From contig NZ_KB894403.1 in the NCBI RefSeq assembly GCF_000374445.1, positions 334,435 through 398,434 of the forward strand: a stretch of DNA of 64,000 nt, written 5' to 3'. The position numbers and the translations under genes were made by a program. The notes beneath the pieces were generated by a model that saw only the letters and a list, made by a program, of their open reading frames with translations, made no database searches and was not told the origin of the DNA. The first letter of the stretch is position 1, and every line of letters begins with the position of its first letter. The stretch is from Actinokineospora enzanensis DSM 44649. GTDB taxonomy: Bacteria; Actinomycetota; Actinomycetes; Mycobacteriales; Pseudonocardiaceae. This document shows, piece after piece, positions 1 through 9,300 of the stretch.

Positions 1-2364
1 GTCGCCGCCGTACCCGATGGACGGGTACAGGTAGTGCGAGGTGACCTGGATGCCCAGCGAGTGCGCCTTCTCGATGGTCTGGGCCTGCCAGTCCGACCGG
101 AACCGCATGTAGGTCTTGACCTGGTCGTAGCCCAGGTCCTGGATGCGCGAGTACTCCAGCTGCAGCTGCTGCTGGTCGCGCACCGGGCGGGCGAACTCCC
201 AGCCCAGGCGGGTGCCTTCGAGCATCTCGCCGGTCATGAAGTACCGCGGGCCGACGCGCGCGCCGGAGGCGAGCGACTCGCGGTCCTCCAGCGCCCGGTA
301 GACGGCGTCACCGGTGGAGCGGGTGGTGGTGATGCCGAACGAGAGCAGCAGCCTGCCCTGCCGGTCGCCGTAGGACTTGGACCGCATCTGCTGGTGGTTG
401 TGCATGTCGGTCAGGCCGGGCGTGATGGTCTTGTCGCCTGCCTCGATGACCTTCCAGCCGGTGGTGTCCCGGTCCGCGCGGTGCGGCTCTATCTTCTGGA
501 TGCGGTTGCCGACCACCAGGATGTCCACATCGGAGCGTGGCTCGGGGTTCTTGCCGTCCCACAGCTTGCCCGCGTGGATGACGAGCTTGGAGTCCGGCTC
601 GTCCTGGGTGAAGGTGAGATCGTTCTTGATGTCGCGGGCGCCGCCGCCGTCGATGCAGACCGTGCGGAGTGTGCCGTTGTGCAGGTACAGCAGGGTTCGC
701 GAGTCGCCGCTCCAGCTCGGCGCGTCGGAGGCCTCGCGGGTGACCTGCCTGGCCTTGCCGGTCGGGTTGCCCCGGGGGTCGACCGGCAGCACCCAGATGG
801 TGCTGTTCATGGAGAACGCCAGCCAGCGCCCGTCCGGCGACCACACCGGGCCGTCGTCGCCGCGGGTGGTCACCGAGCCGAACGGGGCGGGCTCGATCAC
901 CTTGGTGGTGTTGGTGACGGTGTCGGCGAGCAGGATCTGGTTGCGCTGCGCCACGCTGACCGTCTCCGCCAGCGTGCGGCCGTCGGCCGACCAGGTCGGC
1001 TTGCCCGGCACGTTCTGCGCGGCGATCACCCGGGTGGGGGTGCCGCCCGCGACCGGGACGGTGAAGGTCTGGTAGGTGTTGTCCTGGAAGGCGATCCTGG
1101 TGCCGTCCGGGGAGAACGCGGGCGCGTACTCGGTGGCCGGGCCGGAGGTCAGCCTGGTCTCCTTGCCGGAGGCCAGGTCTCGGACGTAGATGTCCTCGGA
1201 GCCGCCCTTGTCCGAGGCGTAGGCCAGCAGCCTGCCGTCGCGCGACCAGGCCGGGTCGATCTCGTAGTACGAGTCGTTGGTGAGCTTGGTCGGCTTGCCG
1301 CCCGCGGTGGGCAGCAGGTAGAGGTCGTTGAGCGCCTTGAACACGACCTGCTTGCCGTCCGGCGACAGCTGCGGGCCGTCGATGCCGCGGGCCTGCTGCG
1401 GCGCCTTGGTGTCGAAGTCGTACTTCTTGTGCTCGTACTTCTGCCGGTCGAGCGTGAACGTGGCCGAGAACGGCACGACGCGGCTGGTGTTGCCGACCAC
1501 GTTGGACACGACGACCTTGCCGTTGGCCCCGTAGAGGACCTCGTCGTTGGAGACCCACCGCGGCGGGAAGCCGAAGACGTCGTTGTAGGTGCCGATCTGC
1601 TTGCTCGTGCCCGCCTCGTACACCGCGAGGAACCGGCCGCCGGTCTGGCCGGAGCGCACGAATGCGACGCGCTTGCCGTCCGGCGAGTACGACGGGGCGC
1701 TGAGCAGGCCGCCTTGGCCCGCAGGCACGACCTTGGTGGTCGCGCCGGTGGCCAGGTCCACGCTCTCGACCGTGGAACCCTGCAGGTAGGCGATGTGCTT
1801 GCCGTCCGGTGCCCAGGTCGGCTGGGTCTCGGCGCCCGCCGCGGTGGTGACCCGGCGCGGCTCGCCGCCGCGGGCGTCGACGACCCAGATGTCGTTGGTG
1901 CCCGCGCGGTCGGAGTTGAACGCGATCTGCTTGCCGTCCGGGGACCAGGCCGGGTACCAGTCGTCGTACTCGCCGCGGGTCAGCTGCTTCTGGGTGCGGC
2001 CGTCCGCGGACACGGTGCGGATGTGGAACATGCCGTCGGCGAAGGACTGCACCACGATCTGGTTCCCGTCGGGCGACCAGGACGGCCAGAACGGGTCGAG
2101 CAGGCCGTTGCTGATCTGCTTGGCGGTGCCGCCGTCCTTGGGCACGGTGAACAGCTGGCCCTGCAGGTCGAGCACGAGCGTGCCGTCGCGCGGCGACGCG
2201 GCGACGGCCAGGTTGGTGCCCTCGGTCACCGTCACGCGGACGGTGTCGTGCTGGATGGGTCCCTTCTGCGCTGTGGTCGGGTCGGCCGCGGCGGTGAGCG
2301 GCACGGCGGTCAACAGACACGCCAGTGTCGCGGCACCGAATCGCCGGTGGTTCGGTTTTGTCAT
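1..2364 (-). CDS. Secreted TolB/WD40-like propeller fused to amidohydrolase (C-terminus cut by window edge)
   Basis: The reading frame is open from an ATG at 2364 to the left edge (788 codons), so the C-terminal end is missing. An AGGGAG ribosome-binding site lies about 8 nt upstream. The N-terminus has basic residues then a hydrophobic segment ending TAAAD, a signal peptide, so the protein is exported. The first ~580 residues contain repeated PxWSPDG, PAWSRDG and PAFSPDG blades typical of TolB/tricorn-type beta-propellers. An amidohydrolase domain follows, with the metal-binding motif TPGLTDMHNH near residue 650 (family form DxHxH). Family knowledge: such fusions hydrolyse cyclic amides or peptides outside the cell; the substrate cannot be read here. 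The upstream gene on the same strand is separated from it by a strong terminator, so it is probably transcribed alone. Confidence 0.9.
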   Translation of the reverse strand, partial: MTKPNHRRFGAATLACLLTAVPLTAAADPTTAQKGPIQHDTVRVTVTEGTNLAVAASPRDGTLVLDLQGQLFTVPKDGGTAKQISNGLLDPFWPSWSPDGNQIVVQSFADGMFHIRTVSADGRTQKQLTRGEYDDWYPAWSPDGKQIAFNSDRAGTNDIWVVDARGGEPRRVTTAAGAETQPTWAPDGKHIAYLQGSTVESVDLATGATTKVVPAGQGGLLSAPSYSPDGKRVAFVRSGQTGGRFLAVYEAGTSKQIGTYNDVFGFPPRWVSNDEVLYGANGKVVVSNVVGNTSRVVPFSATFTLDRQKYEHKKYDFDTKAPQQARGIDGPQLSPDGKQVVFKALNDLYLLPTAGGKPTKLTNDSYYEIDPAWSRDGRLLAYASDKGGSEDIYVRDLASGKETRLTSGPATEYAPAFSPDGTRIAFQDNTYQTFTVPVAGGTPTRVIAAQNVPGKPTWSADGRTLAETVSVAQRNQILLADTVTNTTKVIEPAPFGSVTTRGDDGPVWSPDGRWLAFSMNSTIWVLPVDPRGNPTGKARQVTREASDAPSWSGDSRTLLYLHNGTLRTVCIDGGGARDIKNDLTFTQDEPDSKLVIHAGKLWDGKNPEPRSDVDILVVGNRIQKIEPHRADRDTTGWKVIEAGDKTITPGLTDMHNHQQMRSKSYGDRQGRLLLSFGITTTRSTGDAVYRALEDRESLASGARVGPRYFMTGEMLEGTRLGWEFARPVRDQQQLQLEYSRIQDLGYDQVKTYMRFRSDWQAQTIEKAHSLGIQVTSHYLYPSIGYGGD

Positions 2365-2478
2365 TCCGGAGGCTCCCTGAGCCGAACGCGGTGCCGCGCC
2401 GGGCAGCCGGACCCGGCGCGGAGCCGTCGTTACTGGATCAATCGGATCATCTGGGTCGACGGTGGCCGTTGGTCGACA

Positions 2479-2510
2479 CGGCCCGGGGTCGCGGGGAAGA
2501 CCCCGGGCCG
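2479..2510 (-). terminator. Intrinsic-type hairpin downstream of the PQQ propeller gene
   Basis: A perfect 12-bp inverted repeat (arms 2479-2490 and 2499-2510, 8-nt loop) starts 8 nt beyond the stop codon of the minus-strand gene ending at 2518. It has no clear T-run, as is common in GC-rich actinomycetes. Confidence 0.75.
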
Positions 2511-2517
2511 CGCCGGT

Positions 2518-4098
2518 CTACAGCCCGAACGCCAGCAGGACGTTCCCGTGGTCGCTCGGGTAGGTGGGGTTGTAGCCCGCCTGGACGTACAGCATCCCGT
2601 TCGCCACGACGGGCCCGCCGTTGCCGGAGATGGAGCTACCGGTTCCGGTCAGGCCGTTGACACCCTTGAAGTCCTGGACGGTGTCGAAGGTCCACAGGAC
2701 CTTCCCGTCCTTGGTGTCGTAGACGCGCATCTTGCCGTCGGTGCTGCCCTCGTAGAGCAGACCGGGGCTGGTGGTCACCGCGGGGGTGTGGCCGAGCTTG
2801 CACACGGTGGGGAACTTGGCCGCCCCGCCGGTGGTGCAGCCGTCGGCCGGGTTCGGCGTCTTCCACACCACGTCGCCGTTGGCGGGGTCGAGCGCGAACA
2901 CGGTGCCGGGGTTGCCCATGTTGGTGGCCATGTACAGGTTCCGGCCGTCGAAGCTGCTGCCCCACTGGATGCCGGACAGGCCGCCGCCGGGCATGGGCTC
3001 GGACAGCTGCCGCCGCCACTGGACCTCGCCGGTGCGGGCGTCGAAGGCGTGGAACACGCCGCTCTTCTGCCCGACGCCGACGTAGCTGTGGCCCTTGACG
3101 GTGAACAGCGTCGGTGTGGCGCCGATGTCGTAGTCCAGCGCGGTGCCGTCCTTCTGGCCGGGACAGTAGCCCTCGTTGTCCGGCTTGCCGCACATCAGCC
3201 GCCAGGTGTCGGCCTTGGTCACCTGCTGCTTCCAGCGGACCGCGCCGGTCTTGGCGTCCAGCGCCAGCAGGCTGTCGAAGTCGCCGACCGTGCCGGTGTA
3301 GAGCTGCCCGGCGCCCACGTACAGGGTGCCGGAGCGCTGGTCGATGACCGGCGAGCTCCACACGCCCGCGCCAGAGGGCTCGAAGCGCTTGGCGCCGCTT
3401 GGCCAGGTGCCGACCTCCTTGGGCTCGGCGACGGTGAAGTAGCGCCACACCAGGTTGCCGGTGTCCGCGTCGATGGAGTCGACGTGGCCGCGGAAGGTGC
3501 AGCACGGGTAGTTGACGTCGAAGGAGATGTTCTCGCCGCTGGAGGCGCCGAGGTAGATCCGGCCGTTGTAGTAGACCGGGGAGCTGGTGTGCATCCCGGC
3601 CGCGTGCGGCTCGGTGTCCTTGGCCCACACCAGTTTCCCGGTGCGCTGGTCGAGCGCGTACAGGGTGCCGCCGAAGTCGCCGAAGTAGACCTTGCCGCGG
3701 GCCACGGTGGGCCCGTCGGTGGCGATGGTGCCGCCGGGGACGCTGTTGAGCGTGAAGCTCCACCGGGTGGCGCCGGTCTTGGCGTCCAGGGCGACGAACC
3801 GGCCGTCGGGGGTGCCGAAGTAGATGGTGTCGCCGACGACCGCGGGCTGGCTCTTGGCGGGGAAGCCGGTCTTGGCGTAGGCGTAGGCCCACTTCAGCTT
3901 CAGCTGCCCCGCGGTGCGGTTGGTGATCTTGTGTTCGGCGGCGGCGAACCGGGATCCGGTGCCGTCGCCGGTCCAGGTGGACCAGTCGCCGAACCAGCCG
4001 CCGCCGGACTCCTCACTCGCACCGGCGACCGCCGCGCCACCCAGTAACAGGGCCGCGGCGCCGACCAGTGCGGCGAGCCGGCGTTTTCGGTTGAACAC
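2518..4098 (-). CDS. Secreted PQQ-binding-like beta-propeller dehydrogenase (polyvinyl-alcohol-dehydrogenase-like)
   Basis: A protein of 526 residues. GTG at 4098 was chosen because GGGAGGAG lies 9 nt upstream; the frame is open further upstream but lacks a ribosome-binding site. The N-terminus (FNRKRRLAALVGAAALLLGG) is a signal peptide. The body is a series of PQQ propeller blades with the motifs VALDAKTGATRWSF, YALDQRTGKLVW, LALDAKTGAVRW and FALDPANGDVVW. A vicinal cysteine pair (YPCCTF) resembles the disulfide next to PQQ in alcohol dehydrogenases, and CGKPDNEGYC offers a second possible disulfide. There is no CxxCH haem domain, so electrons would need a separate acceptor. It may be a quinoprotein oxidising alcohols or polymers outside the membrane; a non-catalytic propeller is the alternative. 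Confidence 0.88.
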   Translation of the reverse strand: MFNRKRRLAALVGAAALLLGGAAVAGASEESGGGWFGDWSTWTGDGTGSRFAAAEHKITNRTAGQLKLKWAYAYAKTGFPAKSQPAVVGDTIYFGTPDGRFVALDAKTGATRWSFTLNSVPGGTIATDGPTVARGKVYFGDFGGTLYALDQRTGKLVWAKDTEPHAAGMHTSSPVYYNGRIYLGASSGENISFDVNYPCCTFRGHVDSIDADTGNLVWRYFTVAEPKEVGTWPSGAKRFEPSGAGVWSSPVIDQRSGTLYVGAGQLYTGTVGDFDSLLALDAKTGAVRWKQQVTKADTWRLMCGKPDNEGYCPGQKDGTALDYDIGATPTLFTVKGHSYVGVGQKSGVFHAFDARTGEVQWRRQLSEPMPGGGLSGIQWGSSFDGRNLYMATNMGNPGTVFALDPANGDVVWKTPNPADGCTTGGAAKFPTVCKLGHTPAVTTSPGLLYEGSTDGKMRVYDTKDGKVLWTFDTVQDFKGVNGLTGTGSSISGNGGPVVANGMLYVQAGYNPTYPSDHGNVLLAFGL

Positions 4099-4655
4099 GG
4101 GTTGTTGCTCCTCCCAGGTCATGAGCCGCCCGCGTGCGGGCGACCCGATCCGCTGACCGGCCGGGGTCTGTGTGGCCGGTGGGCGCGCCCCGCGCCCACT
4201 CCCGCCTCGGGTCTGCTCCGCCGCGCCCACCCGATCGCCTGGCACACCCGCCGCGCGGGTGACCGGCGGGAGGCTCCGGGTGGTTCGCGCTGTGTGCGGC
4301 CGGTCACGCGCGGTCCCGGGCCAGTCTCCGGGCGTGTTGTTCCGAATGACCAATCACGAAATGAGGATGGTGTTGCGTTATCGACTGACCGAGTGATCAT
4401 TTCGCCGGCCGATACCCCGGATGTCATGGTGTTTATCCAGGTTCTCCCAGCTCAGCCTGCCCGCCGACTGCTTCGCCGGAAAGCGTCTGGGTTTTCCGGA
4501 CATCGAACGGTCAAGCACCGAGTGGCGATATTCGGACACTCTCGGTGACGGAATTGGTCGTATTGTCCGGAGCGCGGGAAGTAGTGAGAGCAGGGCGCGG
4601 TGGGACCACAAGCGGACACTCTCAGTACATCCCGCGCCCGCGCGCGGAAGCTAGC
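4099..4655. other. Intergenic region between divergent genes; no gene seen
   Basis: These 557 bases separate the minus-strand PQQ propeller gene from the plus-strand decarboxylase-like gene. Short open frames here lack ribosome-binding sites and have arginine/proline-rich shadow composition. The stretch 4340-4560 is less GC-rich than its surroundings and probably holds the divergent promoters. No convincing operator palindrome was found. Confidence 0.5.
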
Positions 4656-6298
4656 GTGGCGCGCGTGAAGCCGATCGATGCGCTGCTCACCGTGTTGCGG
4701 GAAGAGGGCGTCACCAAGGTCTTCGGGAACCCCGGCACCACCGAGCTGCCGTTCTGGACGCGACGGTGGACGCCGACGACCTGGAGTACGTCCTCGGCGT
4801 GCACGAGGGCTCGGTCGTCGCCATGGCCGACGGCTACGCCCGCGCCACCGGCAGACCGGCCTTCGTCAGCCTGCACGTGGCGGCGGGTCTGGCCAACGGC
4901 ATCATCGGCCTGCTCAACGCCTCCCGCTCACGCACGCCCATGGTGGTCACGGCGGGCCAACAGGACCGCCGTCACCTGCTCCAGGACCCCATGCTCTCCG
5001 GCGACCTGGTCGGTCTGGCGAAGTCGGCCGTCAAGCACACCTTCGACGTCCAGCACGCGCACGACCTCCCGTTGATGCTCCGCCGCGCCTTCGCCCTGGC
5101 GGTGCAGGCTCCCGCGGGCCCGGTCTTCCTCTCCATCCCGATGGACCTGCTGGCCGAGGACACCGACGTCGAGCTGCCCGCCCGCTCCGTCCTGGCCCCC
5201 ACCGGCCCCGCCACCTCCCTGGACGCGGCCGCGGACTTACTCGCCGCCGCCACCCGCCCCGCCATCGTCGCGGGCGACGGCGTCGGCCGCGAGGACGCGG
5301 TCGCCGAGCTGGTGGCCATCGCCGAGTCGCTGGGCGCCGACGTCTTCCACCAGCCCATGCACGACGGCATCGACTTCCCCGGCCGCCACCCCCTCCACGC
5401 GGGCGCGCTACCCCCGGTGAACTCGGCCATCAACAAGGCTCTCACCGGCTACGACGCGGTCTTCGTGGTCGGCTGCCACGCTTTCATGCCGCACCACTAC
5501 TCCCCCGGCCCCGCGATCCCGCACACCGCCAGGATCGTCCAGCTGGACTCCGACCCCGGCGAACCCGGCCGTAACTTCGCCGTCTCCCTGGGCTTGGTCG
5601 GCGGCATCAAGCTCTCTCTAGCCGCCCTGGCCCCCCTGATCGCCGCTCGGGTGTCCACTGAGGACCACACGGTCGAGCCCCGGCACGAGTCCCGCTGGAC
5701 CGATGCCAACTCCCGCGCCCTCGCCGCCTACGGCCCGGCCCCCTTCGACCCGCTGGCGGCCGTGCACGCGATCGTCGCCGGTCTCCCGGAGGACGCGGTC
5801 ATCGTCGAGGAAGCCATCACCAGCGGCCTGCTTTTCCGTTCCGTCTGGCCCATGGACCGCCCCGGGTCCCTGGTGCACACCGTCGGCGGCGGCCTGGGAA
5901 TGGGCATCGGCGCCGCCATCGGCACCCACATGGGCGATCCGACCCGGCCCGTGGTCGCGGTGCTGGGCGACGGTTGCGCGATGTTCGGCCTGCAGGGGCT
6001 ATGGAGCGCGGCCCGGTACCGGATACCGGTCACCTTCGTCATCATGAACAACGGCGAGTACAAGACCCTCAAGGACACAATGGACCGGGAGGGCAGCCGC
6101 GCCAGCGAGGTAGGCACCTACCCCGGCCTCGACCTGTCCCCCACCCGCCTCGACTACACCCGAGCCGCGGACTTCTTCGGCGTCCCGGCATTCCGTCCCA
6201 CGGACCTGGCCTCCCTCACCGAGGCGATCGCCAAGTCCACGACCTCGGGCACCCCACTGCTGGTGGACGTCCCCATCACCGGACACCCGTCGCATTAG
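4656..6298 (+). pseudogene. mdlC: Benzoylformate-decarboxylase-like ThDP enzyme, frameshifted near its N-terminus
   Basis: The coding sequence begins at GTG 4656 (GGAAG 5 nt upstream) and reads VKPIDALLTVLREEGVTKVF, then GNPGTTELPF, as in benzoylformate decarboxylase. At about 4754 the homology jumps to another frame (DADDLEYVLGVHEG), which stays open to 6298. One C appears missing, TTC-CTG having become TTCTGG. Downstream everything expected is present: the ThDP-activating Glu in LHEGSVVAMADGYA, the active-site His of LHVAAG, a second His pair near the MPHHYSPG segment, and the ThDP/Mg motif GDGCAMFG...NNGEYKTLKD. The family converts benzoylformate to benzaldehyde and CO2. Either the gene is inactive or the base was lost in sequencing; the rest is well preserved, so the damage is recent or artefactual. 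No mandelate-pathway genes lie nearby. Confidence 0.85.
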
Positions 6299-6333
6299 GG
6301 CCCGGTGGATCCAGGCGCACACACGCCAAAAGA

Positions 6334-6369
6334 ATGTGGGCCGGTCGGGAATCCCCGACCGGCCCACAT
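6334..6369. terminator. Bidirectional terminator between convergent genes
   Basis: A perfect 16-bp stem (6334-6349 with 6354-6369) closed by the tetraloop AATC sits between the stop codons of the plus-strand decarboxylase-like gene (6298) and the minus-strand surface-protein gene (6383). It can serve both. Confidence 0.9.
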
Positions 6370-6382
6370 CCCTATCTACTCA

Positions 6383-9300
6383 TCAACTCTTCCGAACCCG
6401 CCCCCGCCGAGCGACCAGCAGCAGCGAGCCGAGAGTCAACAGCACCAGGCTCCAGCCCAACAACGTGACCGCGTCGGTACCGGTGCTCGCCAACACGGCA
6501 TCCCCACCGCCTGCAGTGGCAGCGGTGTCGGCAGCCCCTTCAGCGGCCACACTCTCATCCACCGGCAACGTGGTCTCCGAAGGCAACGACGTGATCGTGT
6601 CGCCATCCGGCGAGACCCCGTCGGCGGTGGCCACATTGTGGACGGACCCGGACGCCACATCCGCCGCGGTCACCGTGTAGACCGGTGCGGCACACGTCAC
6701 GGACGCTCCGGCCACCAATGCGGTGGACGGGCACACGACGCCGGTGATCTTCGGGTCGTCGACCTTCACGTCGGTCAGGTCCACGTCACCGGTGTTGGTC
6801 ACCAGGAACGTGTAGTCCACGGTCTCGCCCTCATCGGCAAGGCCATCCCCGTCCGTGTCGTGCAGCGCGGCCGACTTCACCAGTGTGATGGCCGGGTTGC
6901 TGCTCGCCTGGTTGGCGTCCTCCCCGCTGATCGTGCCCTCGGTCGTCGGGATCTCCCGGGTGACCGGCGGCGTCACCAGCGGCGGGTTGGTGCCCGGCGG
7001 CTGGCCGGACGCGGTGGCGATGTTGCGGACCACCCCGGCGGCGATGTCGTCGTCGGTGACCGAGTACGGCTCGGCGGTGCAGGTCGTCGACTCGCCCGGC
7101 TGCAGGACGGTCACCGGGCAGGTGACGGCGCCCGCCTTGGGGTCGTCCACCGAGATGTTGCTCAGCGGCACGTTCCCCGTATTGGTGACCACGAACGTGT
7201 AGTTGATGATTTCCCCGATACCAGCGAGGTCGTCACCGTCCTCGTCCACCAGCTGTGCCTGCTTGTCCAGGGTCAGGCTCGGGTTCGCCACCGGGACCTC
7301 GGCCTGCGCGGGCGGGGTCTGGATCGGCGGGCCGGTCGGCGGGGTGCCGAACGCGACCGCGATGTTGCGTACCACGCCCGCCAGCACGTCGTCGCCGGTC
7401 ACGATGTACGGGGCGGCGGCGCAGGTGGTCGTGGCGCCCGGGGCCAGCACGGTGACCGGGCAGGTGACCGCGCCCGCCTTGGGGTCGTTCACCCGGATGT
7501 CGGTCAGGGTGAGGTTGCCGGTGTTGGTCACGACGAACGTGTAGTTGATCGTCTCACCCTTGTCGGCCAGGTCGTTGTCGTTCAGGTCGACCAGGTCGGC
7601 CCGCTTGGACAGGGTCAGGCCGGGCGCGCGCGGCGCCGTCGGGGTGCTGGTGGAGTCCGGCGGGGACACCACGTCGGGGCTGTCCGCGTCGCCCTCGTTG
7701 CCCACGGCGGTGGCCGTGTTGGTGACCACGCCCGCCAGGATGTCCGCCTCGGACACCGTGTGCGGGGCGTCGGCGACGCAGGTCGTCACGGCCAGCAGGC
7801 CCAGGGTGGTCACCGGGCAGGTGACCGGGCCCGCCAGCGGGTCGACGATATGCAGGTCGAACAGCGGGCGGTTGCCGTTGTTCACCACGATGAAGCGCCA
7901 CTGGATCGTCTCGCCGAGGTCGGCGAGGCCGTCGCCGTCCGCGTCGCCAAGGACGGCGATCTTGTCCAGGGCCAGGGCCGGGATCGCCACGAACGTGGGG
8001 GTGTTGGTGCGCGACACCGGCGAGGTGACCGCCGCGCCGCTCGGGGCCGTGCCGGTCGCGGTGGCGGTGTTGACGACCTCCGCGTTCGCCACGTCCGCCG
8101 CCGTCGTCACGTACGACGCGTTCGAGGTGCAGGTGGTGCTCTGCTGCGGCGCCAGCGTCGTCTGCGGGCAGGTGGTGCCGGACAGCATGGCGTCCTGGAT
8201 GGCCAGGTTCGACACCGCCACATTGCCGACATTGGTGACCGCGAACGTGTAGTCGATCCGCTCGCCCTCGTCGGCCAGGCCGTTGGAGTTGTCGTCGACC
8301 AGCTGGTCGTCCTTGACCAGTGCCAGCACCGGCCGCGGGTCGAACACCGGGATGTTGGACGTCACCGGGGCCGAGCGGACCCGGGAGCCGTCCGGCGCGG
8401 TGCCCGCCGCGGTGCCGATCGCGATGACCGCGCCGACGTCCACGTCGTGCTGGGTGATGTAGTAGAGCGCGCGCACGCAGGTGGCGCTCTGCTCGGGCAC
8501 CAGCTGGGCCTGCGCGCAGCCCGCCTCCGGCTGGTCGCCCAGGGTGCCTTCGACGATCACGTCGGTCAGCGCGACGTTGCCGGTGTTGGTGACCGTGACC
8601 GTGTACTGGATGGGCTCGCCCAGGTCGCCGATGCCGTTGCCGTTCTGGTCGACCAGCTCGCCGGTGGAGGTCAGCCCGATCGAGGCGGTCGGCACGAACA
8701 CCGGGGTGGTCGTGGTGATCGGCGCGGACAGCGCGATCGCGCCGCCCAGCGAGGTGCCGCGGGCGCGGGCCGTGCGCACCAGTGCCCCGGCGGTCGCGTC
8801 CTGCGGGGTGACCACGTAGGGCAGCGACTGGCCGCACTCCACGGTCTCGCCGGGCTGCAGCGACAGGTTCGCCAGGCAGCCCGCCGGGTTCGACACGCCG
8901 TCGGTGACGACGACGCTGACCGCGGTGAGCCGCACGTTGCCGGTGTTGGTCAGCACCGACCGGTACCGCATGGTCTCGCCGATCTCCAGCTTGCCGTCGT
9001 TGTTCTGGTCGCCGAGGACCGCGAACTGGGCCAGCGTGATGGCCGGGGCGGGCACGAAGGTGGGCGTGGTCGTGGTGGACGGCGCCGAGGTGACCGTGAG
9101 GCCGCCGGTGGTGGTGCCGGTGGCGGTCGCGGTGCGCACGACCGCGCCGTTGACCGCGTCCTCCTGGGTGATCACATACTGCGGCGACCGGACGCACTCG
9201 ATGGTCTCGTTGGGGGCCAGCGCGGCCACCACGCCCGCGCACGGGTTGGTGCCCAGGCCGGGCTCGTCGACCACGATGTCGGTCAGCGGCACGTTGCCGG

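Noticed and set aside
34-4047. Long plus-strand open frame (1337 codons) across the first two genes
   Set aside because: It is antisense to two genes with clear domain motifs, and its composition is the Val/Gly/Arg pattern of a shadow frame in GC-rich DNA.
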